From assembly GCF_040412425.1 (NCBI RefSeq), contig NC_089783.1, positions 42,754,125 to 42,818,124 on the forward strand: a stretch of DNA of 64,000 nucleotides, written 5' to 3'. Positions 34,901 through 45,195 of the stretch are shown here, piece after piece. The stretch is from Macrobrachium rosenbergii (taxonomy: Eukaryota; Arthropoda; Malacostraca; Decapoda; Palaemonidae). The stretch's first letter is position 1; every line of letters begins with the position of its first letter. The position numbers and the translations under genes were made by a program. A model generated the notes under the pieces. The model was not told where the DNA came from. It saw nothing but the letters and a program-made list of their open reading frames with translations, and ran no database searches.

Positions 34901-36570
34901 ATTTGGACCTATGAGGACATTCTGTGCTGAAAGGGAAATTGACAGTAAGAAAGTTTGAAAGGTGTAACAGGAGGAAAATGAAGAAAGTGTTAGGAGAGGG
35001 TGGATAGCAAGATGGAAAAGAGTCAATATGAATGAAGGTACAGTAAAAGGAATGACAGGTTGCAGCTAGGATTTGAAGGGACACTGCAAAGAACCTTAAG
35101 TAATGCCTACAGTGCATCGCATGAGATGCACTGATGGCACTAACCCCCTACGGGGGCATAAAATGGTAAAGAGAGATATTCTCCTATCTCAAGCTGGTGC
35201 TGCCTCCATCTAACCTTGCTAGCAGAACTTAAACTCATCCTGCTAGAGCAAGATCCCACTGGCCAGGAAATGATTCTGGCAAAGAAAAATTAATTCTGGA
35301 AACTGAAAAGTGTAACTTTCACAAAAACAGTGCTAACCTGACAAGCTGATCTACTCATAATTGAAAAAAAAAAATACCAGAAAAAAACACTCATAAAAAA
35401 TGCAAGAACAATGTTTGGGGAAAAATTCCACCAGCACTGTAAGAGGAAATTTAACATATGTAAAATAACCCTGAGTAAAATAATAAAATTACAAATTTGA
35501 AAACAACTAGTAATTAAGGATGATAATGCAACTAGTAATTAAGGATACATAATGTTTCCAAAATTAAGGAAATCTACTAAACAAAATCCACTGAATTGCT
35601 AGCAGTAACACAATCCATATGATTGATAGTGCTTAATAGTAACCTAATGTACCAAGGAACTTAAACTTTCCATAAACTCACACAAACAATGAAACTTACA
35701 GCAACCTGTAAAATCTTAATAAAGATTGCACTCAACAATGAGTGACAAATTAATCAGGGGAGAGAGAAAAGCTGTGAGCTTTTGACCCAAGATATAAATA
35801 ATTATCATGGATAATGAGCAAAGACAAGAGCTTACCATACACTTCACAGGGAATTAAATAACACTTTATAAATATATATTAAACAATATACATGAAAATT
35901 AAATAACACTTTATAAATATATATTAAATAATATACATGAAAAATATATATATATATATATATATTGTATATCAATTAGCAGAAACAATGTCATTAACAT
36001 GAAACCATCACACTACCAAGCTAACACCTCTTGCTACTTAGACACTTCAAAAGTATGAAAAAAGAATGATCATTAAATCATTACAAAATAACAAAAATCA
36101 CAAAGGAAACGCAGATCTGATTATCATAAAAAAGTAGAAAACAAAGTACTTTCAAACAAAATCTTCTGAAACTACTTCTGGTCAAGTACACCCCAGGACT
36201 ATACATAAAATTAAGCAGCAGTTCACAGGTAAAATTGTCAATGTAATAAATGTTTCCACCACTGCTAAGGAAAAGGTTATAATACAAGGAAAGAAAGGAA
36301 AATGAATAAAACTGAAAATAACGCACATTGTCCTTAATCACCGGGAGCTCTTAATCAATAAACAGACAGAGGGGATAATTCACTTACCTACTCGAGACCT
36401 ATGGAACTGTATAAGCACCTGCTATCCTACATGAACCACCTGGTTTTCTTCTTATTTTGTAGGTAAACTGATGTGTACAGGACTCACATGACACGTAAAT
36501 AGCCTACATAAAGCACAATATACAGTAACAATAACACTATGGTACTTACTGTACTTTTTACTTCTTCCAT
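25788..36570 (-). CDS. COX20: COX20, cytochrome c oxidase assembly factor
   Basis: Minus-strand exons 36570-36550 (MEEVKST), 33607-33438 and 25908-25788 join in frame to a TAA stop, giving about 103 residues (the human protein has 118). COX20 (FAM36A) is an inner mitochondrial membrane protein that chaperones newly made COX2 for SCO1/SCO2-dependent copper insertion. The middle exon reads KIPCFRNTFLYSISSGIGSG then LAYFMLTSKTRQASHVGVGA, matching the family pattern of a Pro-Cys-x-Arg motif, a first membrane span, TS-x-x-R and DVGVGG-type second span. The junction into exon 3 rebuilds Trp, then TYCRYNYSKEK, equivalent to the conserved CRYNY motif after the second span. The first exon is inferred from an ATG with a perfect GTAAGT donor in the right phase and a length like the short first exon in vertebrates. 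Introns are about 2.9 and 7.5 kb. A possible ATTAAA poly(A) signal (minus strand) is at 25716-25721. It converges with the coiled-coil gene. Confidence 0.92.
26699..26986 (-). repeat. SINE-like dispersed repeat, copy A (reverse orientation)
   Basis: On the minus strand it reads GAATAGAATATAGAATTTAG, GGCCAAAGGCCAAGCGCTGG, then GGTGTAACAGGAAGAAAA and a GGACACTACAAAGAACCTTA-type end. The same ordered words occur at 34858-35150 and 44884-45195 on the plus strand. It is non-coding, about 290-310 bp. A pol III promoter could not be assigned with confidence. Confidence 0.85.
27800..28900. other. GC-richer block inside COX20 intron 2, no family recognised
   Basis: Composition and word usage change sharply from the A/T-rich surroundings, with many CG-containing words and ORFs of up to 165 codons on the plus strand and 129 on the minus strand. 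None of these resembles a protein I know. It may be a decayed mobile-element body. A 34 bp palindrome lies at 28445-28478. Confidence 0.5.
28445..28478. repeat. Perfect 10 bp inverted repeat with 14 bp loop
   Basis: ATACTAGTTC at 28445-28454 is exactly inverted as GAACTAGTAT at 28469-28478, around a GGGGAATATTCCCA spacer that is itself nearly self-complementary. Confidence 0.9.
30077..30420 (-). mobile_element. DIRS-like retrotransposon relic: end of RNase H domain
   Basis: The minus strand reads EQSDVEIVPRFVLRKN, then CKDLWKLWGQVLIDIF, then MNHKLPQCCSAQSDPAAWWL and DAILLRPF. This follows the DIRS-type RNase H tail, in which a region usually reading (V/L)DLFAT-x-x-N-x-(K/R)-LP is followed by S-x-x-DP-x-A-W-x-x-DA. 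The catalytic core upstream is not intact. No recombinase follows, so this is a fragment. Confidence 0.7.
33438..33607 (-). CDS. COX20: COX20 middle exon
   Basis: The minus-strand acceptor is TTATATCTGCAG and the donor CTG|GTGAGT. The exon is 170 nt, phase 0 in and phase 2 out. It carries both predicted membrane spans and the PCFRNTFLY and TSKTRQASHVGVG segments that identify the family. Confidence 0.95.
34858..35150 (+). repeat. SINE-like dispersed repeat, copy B
   Basis: Reads GGAATATAGAATTTAGGCCA, GGTGTAACAGGAGGAAAA, GGACACTGCAAAGAACCTTA, then AGTAATGCCTACAGTGCATC and GCACTGATGGCACTAACCCC. It has the same order as copies A and C. Confidence 0.87.
35853..35967. repeat. Two tandem ~44 bp units followed by (AT)n
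   Basis: AATTAAATAACACTTTATAA starts both units, and each ends ATATACATGAAAA. The second runs into about a dozen AT dinucleotides. Confidence 0.88.
36550..36570 (-). CDS. COX20: COX20 proposed first coding exon (7 codons)
   Basis: On the minus strand, ATGGAAGAAGTAAAAAGTAC is followed by A and the consensus donor GTAAGT. It encodes MEEVKST in phase 0, matching the phase of the next exon. The upstream 36571-36660 would be 5' UTR. A short acidic N-terminus is normal for COX20, but without transcript evidence another first exon is possible. Confidence 0.6.
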
Positions 36571-37230
36571 TGTCAGGCTCAGCTTTCTTTTCACACTTCA
36601 GTGCTTCTTACTTCAGCATATATCATATGAAGTGGCTGCCTCCTTCTCCCGTTACACTGGCAGTATTTTTGAAGTATGGTGCTGCTACAAATGCATCTGC
36701 CAGTGAAGTGATCTTTGTACACTTATTCACCTTCTCCTAATCTTCCTCACCCTAAAAAAGGAATATTGCAGTAAATATTTATCAATAAAGGTATAACTAA
36801 CCCTAGCATAGTAGCAAATCATATCCACTAATATTTGATCATGGCCACTGATTTTGGTGCTGTACACTCATCACTTTGGTAAGAGGATACAAAAGAAATG
36901 AATGTCTACTGTTTATTCCAGTGATAGTACAGCACTACCTGAAGATCTGTTACTTTTTATTCCAGTGATAGTACAGCACTACCTGAAGATCTGCTACTTC
37001 AAAATGGCCTTTATGTAAAATTGTGTAGAACCATGCTTCCAACTATGAGATGAATGGTTTAGAGAAAGGCATGCAAGATACATCTAATACACTTACACAA
37101 TAATTAAGCTTCAAAATACCAAATCATCTTTTAACAGTCTACTTTTGTGAACCTGCCCTACATATGCATCACACATTTTTTATCTTAAGACGACATTTTT
37201 CATGAAGAAAAAGAATCCAAAAACGTTTTA
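36571..37230. other. Region upstream of COX20; contains a 45 bp tandem duplication
   Basis: This should hold the COX20 5' UTR and promoter, but I see no convincing TATA or initiator. At 36913-37000 a 45 bp unit (TTATTCCAGTGATAGTACAG...) is present twice in tandem. Confidence 0.5.
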
Positions 37231-37460
37231 AAATTAACTGTATTTTTCCTAAGTATATGGTACAAACCAGAGCCTTTTATGTCAAGATATCCTTCACTGG
37301 TTGTTAACTGGTGGTTATGGGGAGTGAGAAGGGGGAAAACCCCAAATTCACCTTACTTTATATATCACTTTTTCCTATGGCCATAAGGACGGGCAGAGTG
37401 GTAGAGGTAGTATTATTATAAAAGGCTCTGGTCTGTATAGCAATAAAAATACATCGTACT
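37231..37460. repeat. Foldback module 2
   Basis: The left arm 37231-37280 contains CTGTATTTTTCCTAAGTATA and ACCAGAGCCTTTTA. Its inverse at 37419-37460 contains TAAAAGGCTCTGGTCTGTAT and AATAAAAATACA. The enclosed ~140 bp includes a GAGTGGTAGAGGTAG word resembling the other modules. Confidence 0.75.
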
Positions 37461-37799
37461 TTAGTTATTTGGTATTTGTTTCTACTTAAATACAAACCAT
37501 TACCTACTTATACTGGAGATTAACTCCTTAGGTGAAAAGTCATCTCTGACAAAATGACTGGAGTAAATTCTTACAGAGAAATTACATGCTCCCGGTTGCA
37601 CAAGCAATGCCTCTAACCACCTACTCAGTCCAGAAAGTGGGTTGACAGCACAATAGGGACCTGGGCATGAATGAGCTTCTGACTCAGGAAGAAGACTCCC
37701 TCAATTAAGGAAAACATTTGAAGATCCACGATATCCTCTGAAGAAAAATTCAAGCCAGTAGGCAGCTAATTCTGGCTAATACCAAGTACTGTAATGGAT

Positions 37800-38320
37800 T
37801 CAGAATAACTCTATCTTGCCCACCTCCTTGTTAACAGGGAGGGCAGAGGAAGATGCATCTTAGGACCTACAATAAGACAGGATGCCTGAAATGTAGTGAA
37901 CTGTATCTGGTCCACCTACAACAGCTACTTTGGCCTAATTGTTGCTCTGGACAAGAAACTTTTACATCCATTTGGAGATGGGTGCAACCCTTGTTGATCA
38001 GCCACTACAGGTCCCAAGGAGTGTCCATGGACTTGTGGGAAACATCCCTCACGTAGAATGAAGTAAAGGTTATCTGTCTTTGCTAGATACTTGCCCTCAT
38101 TTCTTAATGTGCCATAAAGTTCTTCCAAAGGGATACAGTACTTGTTATCTCAATGACTGGCTGATCCTGATGTCTTCCAGACACAATTGCTTAAGGACAG
38201 ATGTCTCTTTTGTTCATGATTGGGGTTATGACAAACTGGGAATAGTCTGATCTTCTACCCAAAATAAAAACAAAGTACCTGGACTTGTTGATCGACATTG
38301 TAGCAACACTCAAGCTCAGA
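37800..38320 (+). mobile_element. DIRS-like retrotransposon relic: reverse transcriptase
   Basis: At 38140 one frame reads TCYLNDWLILM, a decayed form of the YLDDWL(I/L) active-site motif typical of DIRS-type RTs (both Asp normally needed; the first is Asn here). Slightly downstream (38222-38299) another frame reads GVMTNWE*SDLLPKIKTKYL followed by DLLID, matching the downstream N-W-x-K-S-x-L-x-P...YLG-x-x-ID pattern. A stop and a frameshift confirm it is dead. The upstream part to about 37800 is more degenerate. Confidence 0.65.
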
Positions 38321-38417
38321 AAATTATTATGCAGTTCCTGTCCAGCATCAACATTGGTTACCCACTGTTAATTCTCCAACATTCCCCATTCCTGTGAACT
38401 GGGAAGTGAAGGACAAT

Positions 38418-39205
38418 ATGACAAATTTTGGAAGTAGAGTAATTTGTATTTTTCCTAACATCCTGAGATCTTTACATAGGAATTACCTTCAGCGCGAGCT
38501 GGAGCAGGCTATTCTACACAACAAGTACCAGTGGGAGGGACGAGGGGTACCCTCACCTCCTCCCTTTGCTAATTTGCGCAACCACTTGCCTTATAGCCCA
38601 GGTATCAGAGTGAGGGGTGGCTAGAGGTGGCAGTGCATGTAAAGACCTCAGGTTTGTTCGTTAGGAAAAATACAGATTACTTCCAAAATTTGTCATCTAC
38701 TGTATTCCTACACGAATACAAACTGTCAGTTACATAGGAAGGCTTACTGTTTGGTGGGAGAATCTGAGTAGACTTTGCGCAAACACTGTGCAGGTCTACA
38801 TCAAAGGATGAAAGAAAGCAGTTGCATTGCCACTCTCCAACACACAAGCAAAGGCAGGGTCTAGGCTTAGATGATTCTTGGGTTTGCATGATAAGCCAAG
38901 AATATAAGGACAGATATCACAAAATATGCAAAGCACAACAAAACAAGGATGAAGTGCAGAGAGAACAGCCAGCAAACATTCAGGCAGAGGAAGGCATAGA
39001 AATGCGTCCATTCTGGATGAAGGCTATAAGGCAAGTGGCTGAGCAACTCAGCAAAGGGAGGTGGTGAGGGTACCACTCGCCCCTCCCACTGGTAGTTCAA
39101 CTATTTGTGAACAACCTTGTTGTGTAGAATAGCCTGCTCCAGCTTGCGCTGAAGGTAATTCCTATGTAAAGACCAATGGTTTGTATTCGTGTAGGAATAA
39201 CTTGC
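38418..39205. mobile_element. Short DIRS-like terminal remnant: foldback module 3 plus matching inverted repeat
   Basis: Inner arms 38418-38467 and 38647-38696 are inverted copies (ATGACAAATTTTGGAAGTA / TACTTCCAAAATTTGTCAT type). The segment 38471-38610 (TAGGAATTACCTTCAGCGCG, AGCTGGAGCAGGCTATTCTA) is inverted again at 39030-39172 (TAGAATAGCCTGCTCCAGCT, TGCGCTGAAGGTAATTCCTA). Right after the inner arm, 38700-38740 (TATTCCTACACGAATACAAA) repeats the outer end of the right copy. This is the ITR plus internal complementary region arrangement of DIRS elements, with nearly all coding DNA deleted. Confidence 0.65.
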
Positions 39206-40375
39206 TTGGTTGTTAGATGACAAGACCTCGAGCCCCCCCTCCACGATGGTCTTGTTTTTTTGCTTTCATTTCCATCTCTTCAATAAAAATGTGTACTATA
39301 ATATAATCTATAAAGTTCCCAAAATACTAGAAAACAATCTGCTCTTTACCTCATTATTTCCCAGTAAATGAAAAGGAACACATGGGGGATTCTGTGATGT
39401 TGCATCATTACCTGTCACACTCTGGTATCTGAAGATGTACTTCAAAGTTATCAGTAGCATTATTATTTTACTTTAAACCATTACTACAGGTTAGAGCTTT
39501 TATGTTGTGATCCCAAGTTTCCTTAACATCTATTGTCAGTCATGCTCATCTCTTTTGCAAATTTACTGCTATCAAAATTTTTACCAACAAATATTGTTAC
39601 CTACTCTGATTTTATCTAAATTATTTGTTTCTGTTAACACTGTCATGGGAGTGAAGTGCCCAATCGGATTTTGTTTGTCCAAGTTCACTGAGAGTAAGGG
39701 TGGCTTACATAACCGATACATCTGTTATTTTCACTTGGAACTATGCACTGTACATGTGAAAGTGCTCAAACGTGTCTGATTCTCTTGTTATAAGTTTCAT
39801 AAATTATGTGGGATTACAGAAATCAGGCATTGCTTGAAAAAACCAGCTTCAGTTTACAGTCATGGCACTTTTGGTTCAGTTGTGTTCTTGTTCTGTGGAT
39901 TATTTTGGCAGCATCGCTAAATTCCATGCCAAATCTCATCCTCTCCAAACAGATGCTCTTGTTTACTTTCAGGAGTGTGTTTTACCTGATTCTTTGTAGT
40001 GTCCCAAGTGTAATTTGTCCTTAGATTATAATAAAGATGGCATCTATGGTATTGTAGTCCACAAAGATGAAGAAAAGACAGCACTGTAGTTTTTTGGCTA
40101 ATTATTTCAAAGGTTCATTCTTGAAATGTTCTCACCTTCCACCATGGAATTTAACTTTGTTCGGGAACCACTTGTTATCCTGACTACTATGAAGATATCA
40201 ATCCTACTGATGGTTCTGATTCAGGTTAACGGAAGTTATGGACTGTTTTCAAACTAATATCATGCACTACAGTAACAACCTGATACCCTAGGTTACATTA
40301 CGCTTTGCACAGGTTAGGTCAGGTAAGGGTCTAGATAAGGACCCAGCATCTTAAGGTAAGCAAGGTGAGGGTCCA

Positions 40376-40420
40376 GGGGGGGTGAAGCCAGGGGAATCAT
40401 TTAAGGGGGGCTGGGGGGGG
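40376..40420. repeat. G-run cluster, possible G-quadruplex on the plus strand
   Basis: Four G-runs (about 7, 4, 6 and 8 Gs) lie within 45 bases, separated by loops of roughly 9, 10 and 2 bases. Confidence 0.6.
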
Positions 40421-41241
40421 AACTGCCCCTCTGTCTGTCTGTCTCACACACATTGTTTGTTTGTCTGCCTGTGTCTGTCTATCTATATGTACGTGTGTGT
40501 AAGTATGTATGTATTTTGGTACCCATTGGTGTAATTCTAAGTAGGAATGTAATTAAAAAATCTTATATTATTCTATTTTGATTTTGGTACTCAAATTATC
40601 AACATTATTACTTTTATATTATTTTATTTTCATTATGGTACTCAAATTATCATAATATAAATTCCATTACACTAGTGATGCAGTTGTTTCATAATTTTCA
40701 TTAATGCTCGGCACTGCCAGCCGGTGGCACTATACAGTAATTTGATTTATAAAGTATATTGTCATTAAAATGTAAAAAAAAAGTCATGTTTTCTTTTTAA
40801 ATGTGCAATCATAAATGTATGAAATTTCTTAGAAATATTAGCTTCTTGATCCTTGTCTGTCTACTAGCTACCAGTGATGATGAGACAAATAAACAGTAGT
40901 GGGAGTATATAATTTTTGTTGAAATACCTTGCTCATGTGGCTTCAAAAAGCACATAAAATAGCTCATAATCAAGAAACCCCCAGCTGATTAGGCTTGCTT
41001 CGCTCTCCAAACCGTCTTTGCCACCCCTCCAAACAAAAATCTGAAATGATGCCCTTGGTTGAAGCCTCCTCCTTCCCCTTGCTAAGTAAGGACGCAGACC
41101 CCTACGTTAAGTTAGGTATGGGGTATAGGTCTAGACCAGACGTGCTGGGTTTGGTGGAGGGGGTGAAGCCCACCCAGCCAGGTAAGGAAGCAGCCTCCTA
41201 GGTTAGTTAGGGAGGTCTCAGCCTCATATGGACGCAGCCCC

Positions 41242-41259
41242 TTAGGTTAGGTTAGGTTA
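41242..41259. repeat. Short interstitial (TTAGG)n
   Basis: About 3.5 copies of TTAGG, the common arthropod telomere unit. It is too short to imply telomeric origin. Confidence 0.8.
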
Positions 41260-42990
41260 TTATGATCCCTGTTTTTTACTCATTTGTGTCTTTCCCTACT
41301 CAAAAACCTGCTTTCCCCATGTGGTCCTGCAAGATGTAGGATATAAAGGTTAGGTCCACTGCATCATTGACTACTTATCTGTGACAAATCAAATGTCAGA
41401 AACATTCAAAACACACAATAGGCTAAAACATATTAATATATTATATATTAAAATCTGAAAAGCAAAATGGTTTGGTAGAACTATAGGGTTGCTCTGCATC
41501 AGGTATTGCCTTGGAAACTGACTTTTCCTACAGTATTTTGGTTGCTTATTAAAAATTTACTGTTAGTTTTGGCAGTTGACTGTAATTAACATCAGAACTT
41601 ATGTTTTTGTATGCTGGCCATCCTGGAATGCTATCATGCATACACAGTGTTATAGGAGAGCTTTTGGTAAAATGTGGAGTTTCCTTCACTGGGGGGCGGT
41701 AACACAGCCGCTAAGTTAGGTTAGAGTATGTTAGATTAGTATGGTTCCTTTTATAATTGGTTTCCTTAGCCAATCCCTTCTTGAACATATGGCTCCCTAA
41801 TGACTTGCACATGCACAGAACCATTCCATAACAACAACATGGCAGTCCAGTCTTCCTCCCAACGATTTCCCCCACCCAAAACCCCATGTTCCCAAAGGGT
41901 CCCCAACCTTGTTGGGTAGGTATGAGAGTAATAATAATGGACTGACAATAAACAACACCAACTCCTTCATAAGCAACACTAAAAGAATAGGAAAAATCAA
42001 TTTCCACGATAATAGTCTGTGCAGAGTTACCCTGTAGTTTTACCAATGGTTTCATGTACAAATTTTTGTATGTCTGTTTGCAATCTATACTTCAAGTATG
42101 TTCTGAAAATGACAGTTAGGCCTACGTAAAACCCTGTTTTACATTTTTCAAAAGTAAAACAGGGTTTGCTGATTAATTTTATGAGTGATTTTGAATAATT
42201 TAACACACAGGCTACTGTATTTCCATCAGAGACAATGAGTTAACCAATTACAGACACATGCAAGTTTAACATTAAAGGGAGACCACAGTGAACCAAAGCC
42301 TTAGGTCTAGGTCTGGGTAAGCTTGAGTAATATGAAAATATCATTAAATTAGTTTGATTTTACTGTTAGGATGTCTGATGTTGGCTGGGCTCTAGAACGG
42401 TTTAACCTAGGAGTAAAATGCAAACGAATTTCTTGCGATTTCCACAGGCCGCAGTCGGCTTAAAAATAAATTATTTCAAAAGTGGAACATTCTATCCTAA
42501 CCTTCCTTTAACATATCCTATCGGGAGCGGGATATGTCTTAGAACCAGCATAGCAGAACGATGTGTGCAAAACTGTGCTAATTTTGTACCGTTACCCTTA
42601 AGGTTGTTCAGTGGCGTTAGGCTACGTGAGTGAGTTGGTCAAAATCAAACCAAACACTCGGAAAAAATCTTTTGACATTCGTATTTGAACAGCCCAGGAT
42701 TTGAGTTATGGGTCATACTTACAAACTTTCCATATAATGCTCTATGGTAATTCTAGAGTGTACCTTCCTTTGGGCCTAGGAACTAATACAGACAAAATAC
42801 GTGATTTACACAACCGAAGATTTTCATTAGTAGTAGTGGTAGGTGGGATTTCCATTTGAAACGGCTCCCTTCCGCGTTTTATTCCTCCTTTGTTTTTGTT
42901 TGTTTAAGTTTTTTGTTTCTGTAAATCCATAATTCTTTTATAAATTCTTTCCTGTTTTCAATTTCCCCATTCAGCAGATCTTTAAATAAA

Positions 42991-43237
42991 AGTATATTAG
43001 CTATCAATTCCTCTTTATTTGCATGATATGGCTGCTGCACAAAACACTATCTATTTCTAATCGCATTATATGCTGGGTAAGAAATGTTCTAAGTTTCCAT
43101 TTTTTTCCTCACAGCACAAACATTTTGTATCTTCCCCTTTTAGCCTGTTCCTATCATTTAATTTTAGTGTGCCTAGTCTAGCCCTACTGATCAGCATTGT
43201 TTTTTCTGGTGTTATCATGCCAGGTTTCTTGTGTGTG

Positions 43238-43268
<31 letters not shown>

Positions 43269-44880
43269 TTTTTGTATTTTCCGCAGATTCTTAATGTTGT
43301 CTTATTCATTTCTCTCTCCCATGCTTTTTTGTCCCAGTTCTTTATTATTTCTTTTAGCTGCTTACCTTTTAAGCGATTCAATTTTACTCAAGTTTATGTT
43401 TAATTCTTTCATACACTCTTTTACTTGCAGAATCCACTGGGTTTTCTTGTTTTCATACTGGTCCGTGGTTATTTCGTATAGGAGCCATTTCCACTGTTCT
43501 CAAGTGTGTTTCCGATAAAATAGTTTATGCTTCACATTTCCTGAGTGGTAGGAAGAGGCCCCTATTTCGAATCTTAACCAACAACTTGCTGTGTAATTTG
43601 GTGCTTTCAGAATTCTTCTGTATAAGTACTTGACTGTCTACCTTTTTTTTTTTAGTTCATTTATGGTTTTCTTGTCGAGTTTCATGACTTCCATGGCATA
43701 CATGAAGGATGGCATCGCTAATCCTTTCCAATAACAGTTTTCCTATTTTACACCCCATATTTGCCATCTGCTTTGCTTTAATTTGTGCTTTTTTATCTGT
43801 TCTCTGAAGCAGTCTTTCATGTTGGTGATCGTTACACCCAGGTATTTTATCTGCTGAACTATTTTTATTCCTTCTATATGCTGCAAAGCTGCATATTTTC
43901 TACATTTCACAACCGATGAGGATCAATTCAAGCAGGTCGGAGGTATTTTCCTTTGTATCTGCACCTTCTTATCTAGTTTCTGAGCTCTTTTAAATTCTTG
44001 TCTTTTATCTTCTGTAAACAAGAAGTTTCTTATGATTTTTTTCTCACTAATTTAAATGACCGTTTATCCCCTTCATTCTTTTTATCCTATCGTTTAGAAT
44101 TAGGCAATTTGCTCTAGTTCGGTGAAAGGTAGGCTAATTGCTCCTGCCCTGTTTTCATATATTCTATCCTCTTCATTTTTTTCCCCTATTTCTTCATCCT
44201 CTTGAGTATTTTTTTCCAAACATACTTTCATCCATTTATTGTTCCCGTCCTATTTCACTTCCACTAACACATCTAGCAGTGAACCATTTCCCTGATCTTT
44301 CAAACTCTTCATAAACTATTCTTCCACTCCTGAATCTCGTTTTCATTTCAGACATACTATCTTCAACTCTTTACATATTTACTACGGAATTTCTGGGAGC
44401 TCCTGGCATTACCTTTACTATCCTTTTTACTAATGCAATATTCTTTTATCGCTGAATGTACCCAGTTTGCTAATATTTCAAGTTTTCATATTGTGTACTT
44501 TTTTAGTCTTAAAGATAATTCTTTTATTGTCCATCATTATTCCTGGCTATTTCACACTTCCTGTTATTTCCGTGGTCTCTCTTTCCTCCAAAACACGCAT
44601 AATGTAATATACGTTTTTGCAGCTTTTATATTCATTTCCAGACCTTGTCTTCTAAACGCTTTTATTTCCTCTTGTATATTGCATTTACCAGCCTGTCATC
44701 TCCAGAACACTGGCAATCATATGTTTAAGGTTTTATCACTAAATCCATCTCCCTTTTTCCTACATTTCTTTTATCTTATTTATCATCATCTTAATTTTGT
44801 GGATGACGTGCACTTGGAAAACTGTTACTGCATAGTGTTCTAAACCTTTTTCACTCCCTAATTAACAGCATTCTTTCCTT
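42991..44880 (-). mobile_element. LINE relic: RT thumb to C-terminal zinc-binding motif
   Basis: Read on the minus strand from high to low coordinates, near 43.8-43.6 kb it gives IQQIKYLGVTIT and LAMPSFMYAMEVMKLDKKTI, which correspond to the YLG and LPSxLYG blocks of LINE ORF2. Near 43.6-43.5 kb it gives YLYRRILKAPNYTASCWLRF then EIGAS. Near 43.17-43.06 kb it gives GTLKLNDRNRLKGEDTKCLC followed by CEEK...LEHFLP, the C-x-x-C...H-F-L C-terminal motif. Many stops and shifts are present. It contains a later (TG)n/poly-T insertion at 43231-43273. It resembles the relic at 3506-4460 in block order. Confidence 0.72.
43231..43273. repeat. (TG)n followed by poly-T
   Basis: Ten TG dinucleotides, then about 23 T. 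On the minus strand this is poly-A followed by (CA)n. Confidence 0.95.
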
Positions 44881-44883
44881 CTT

Positions 44884-45195
44884 GAATAGAGTAGAATGGA
44901 ATATAGAATTTAGGCCAAAGCCAAGTGCTGGGACCTATTAGGTCATTCAGCACATAGATGGAAATTGACAGCAAAGAGGTTTGAAAGATGTTACAGGAGG
45001 AAAACCTTTCAGTTGCACTATGAATCAGTAGTTTGGAGAGGGTGGAAAGTAAGAAGGAAGAAAGGTAATATGAAAGTAGAGTAAAAGGAATGAAAGGGGT
45101 TGCAGCTACGGGCCAAAGGGATGCTGCAAAGAACCTCAGTGATGCCTACAATGCACCGCATGAGTGCACCGACTACACAACCCTCCTATAGGGTC
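44884..45195 (+). repeat. SINE-like dispersed repeat, copy C
   Basis: Reads GAATGGAATATAGAATTTAG, GCCAAAGCCAAGTGCTGGGA, GATGTTACAGGAGGAAAACC, GGATGCTGCAAAGAACCTCA and GCCTACAATGCACCGCATGA. It is the most complete of the three copies and sits immediately beside the LINE relic. Confidence 0.87.

Larger units (their letters stand above)
33608..36549 (-). other. COX20 intron 1 (2.9 kb)
   Basis: Donor GTAAGT and acceptor TTATATCTGCAG on the minus strand. It holds a SINE-like copy at 34858-35150 and a 44-45 bp tandem duplication with an (AT)n tract at 35853-35967. The rest is A/T-rich with nothing recognised. Confidence 0.7.
39206..42990. other. Intergenic, no gene recognised
   Basis: Mostly A/T-rich. 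It has a G-rich tract at 40376-40420, TG/TCTG simple repeats near 40425-40510 and (TTAGG)n at 41242-41259. Scattered AGGTTAGG words lie between 40310 and 41730, which may be relics of one or more elements. No ORF is supported. Confidence 0.55.

Noticed and set aside
44433..44843. 136-codon plus-strand ORF rich in Phe, Tyr, Ile and His
   Set aside because: Antisense of an A-rich LINE relic; composition is that of a complementary strand of coding-like A-rich DNA.
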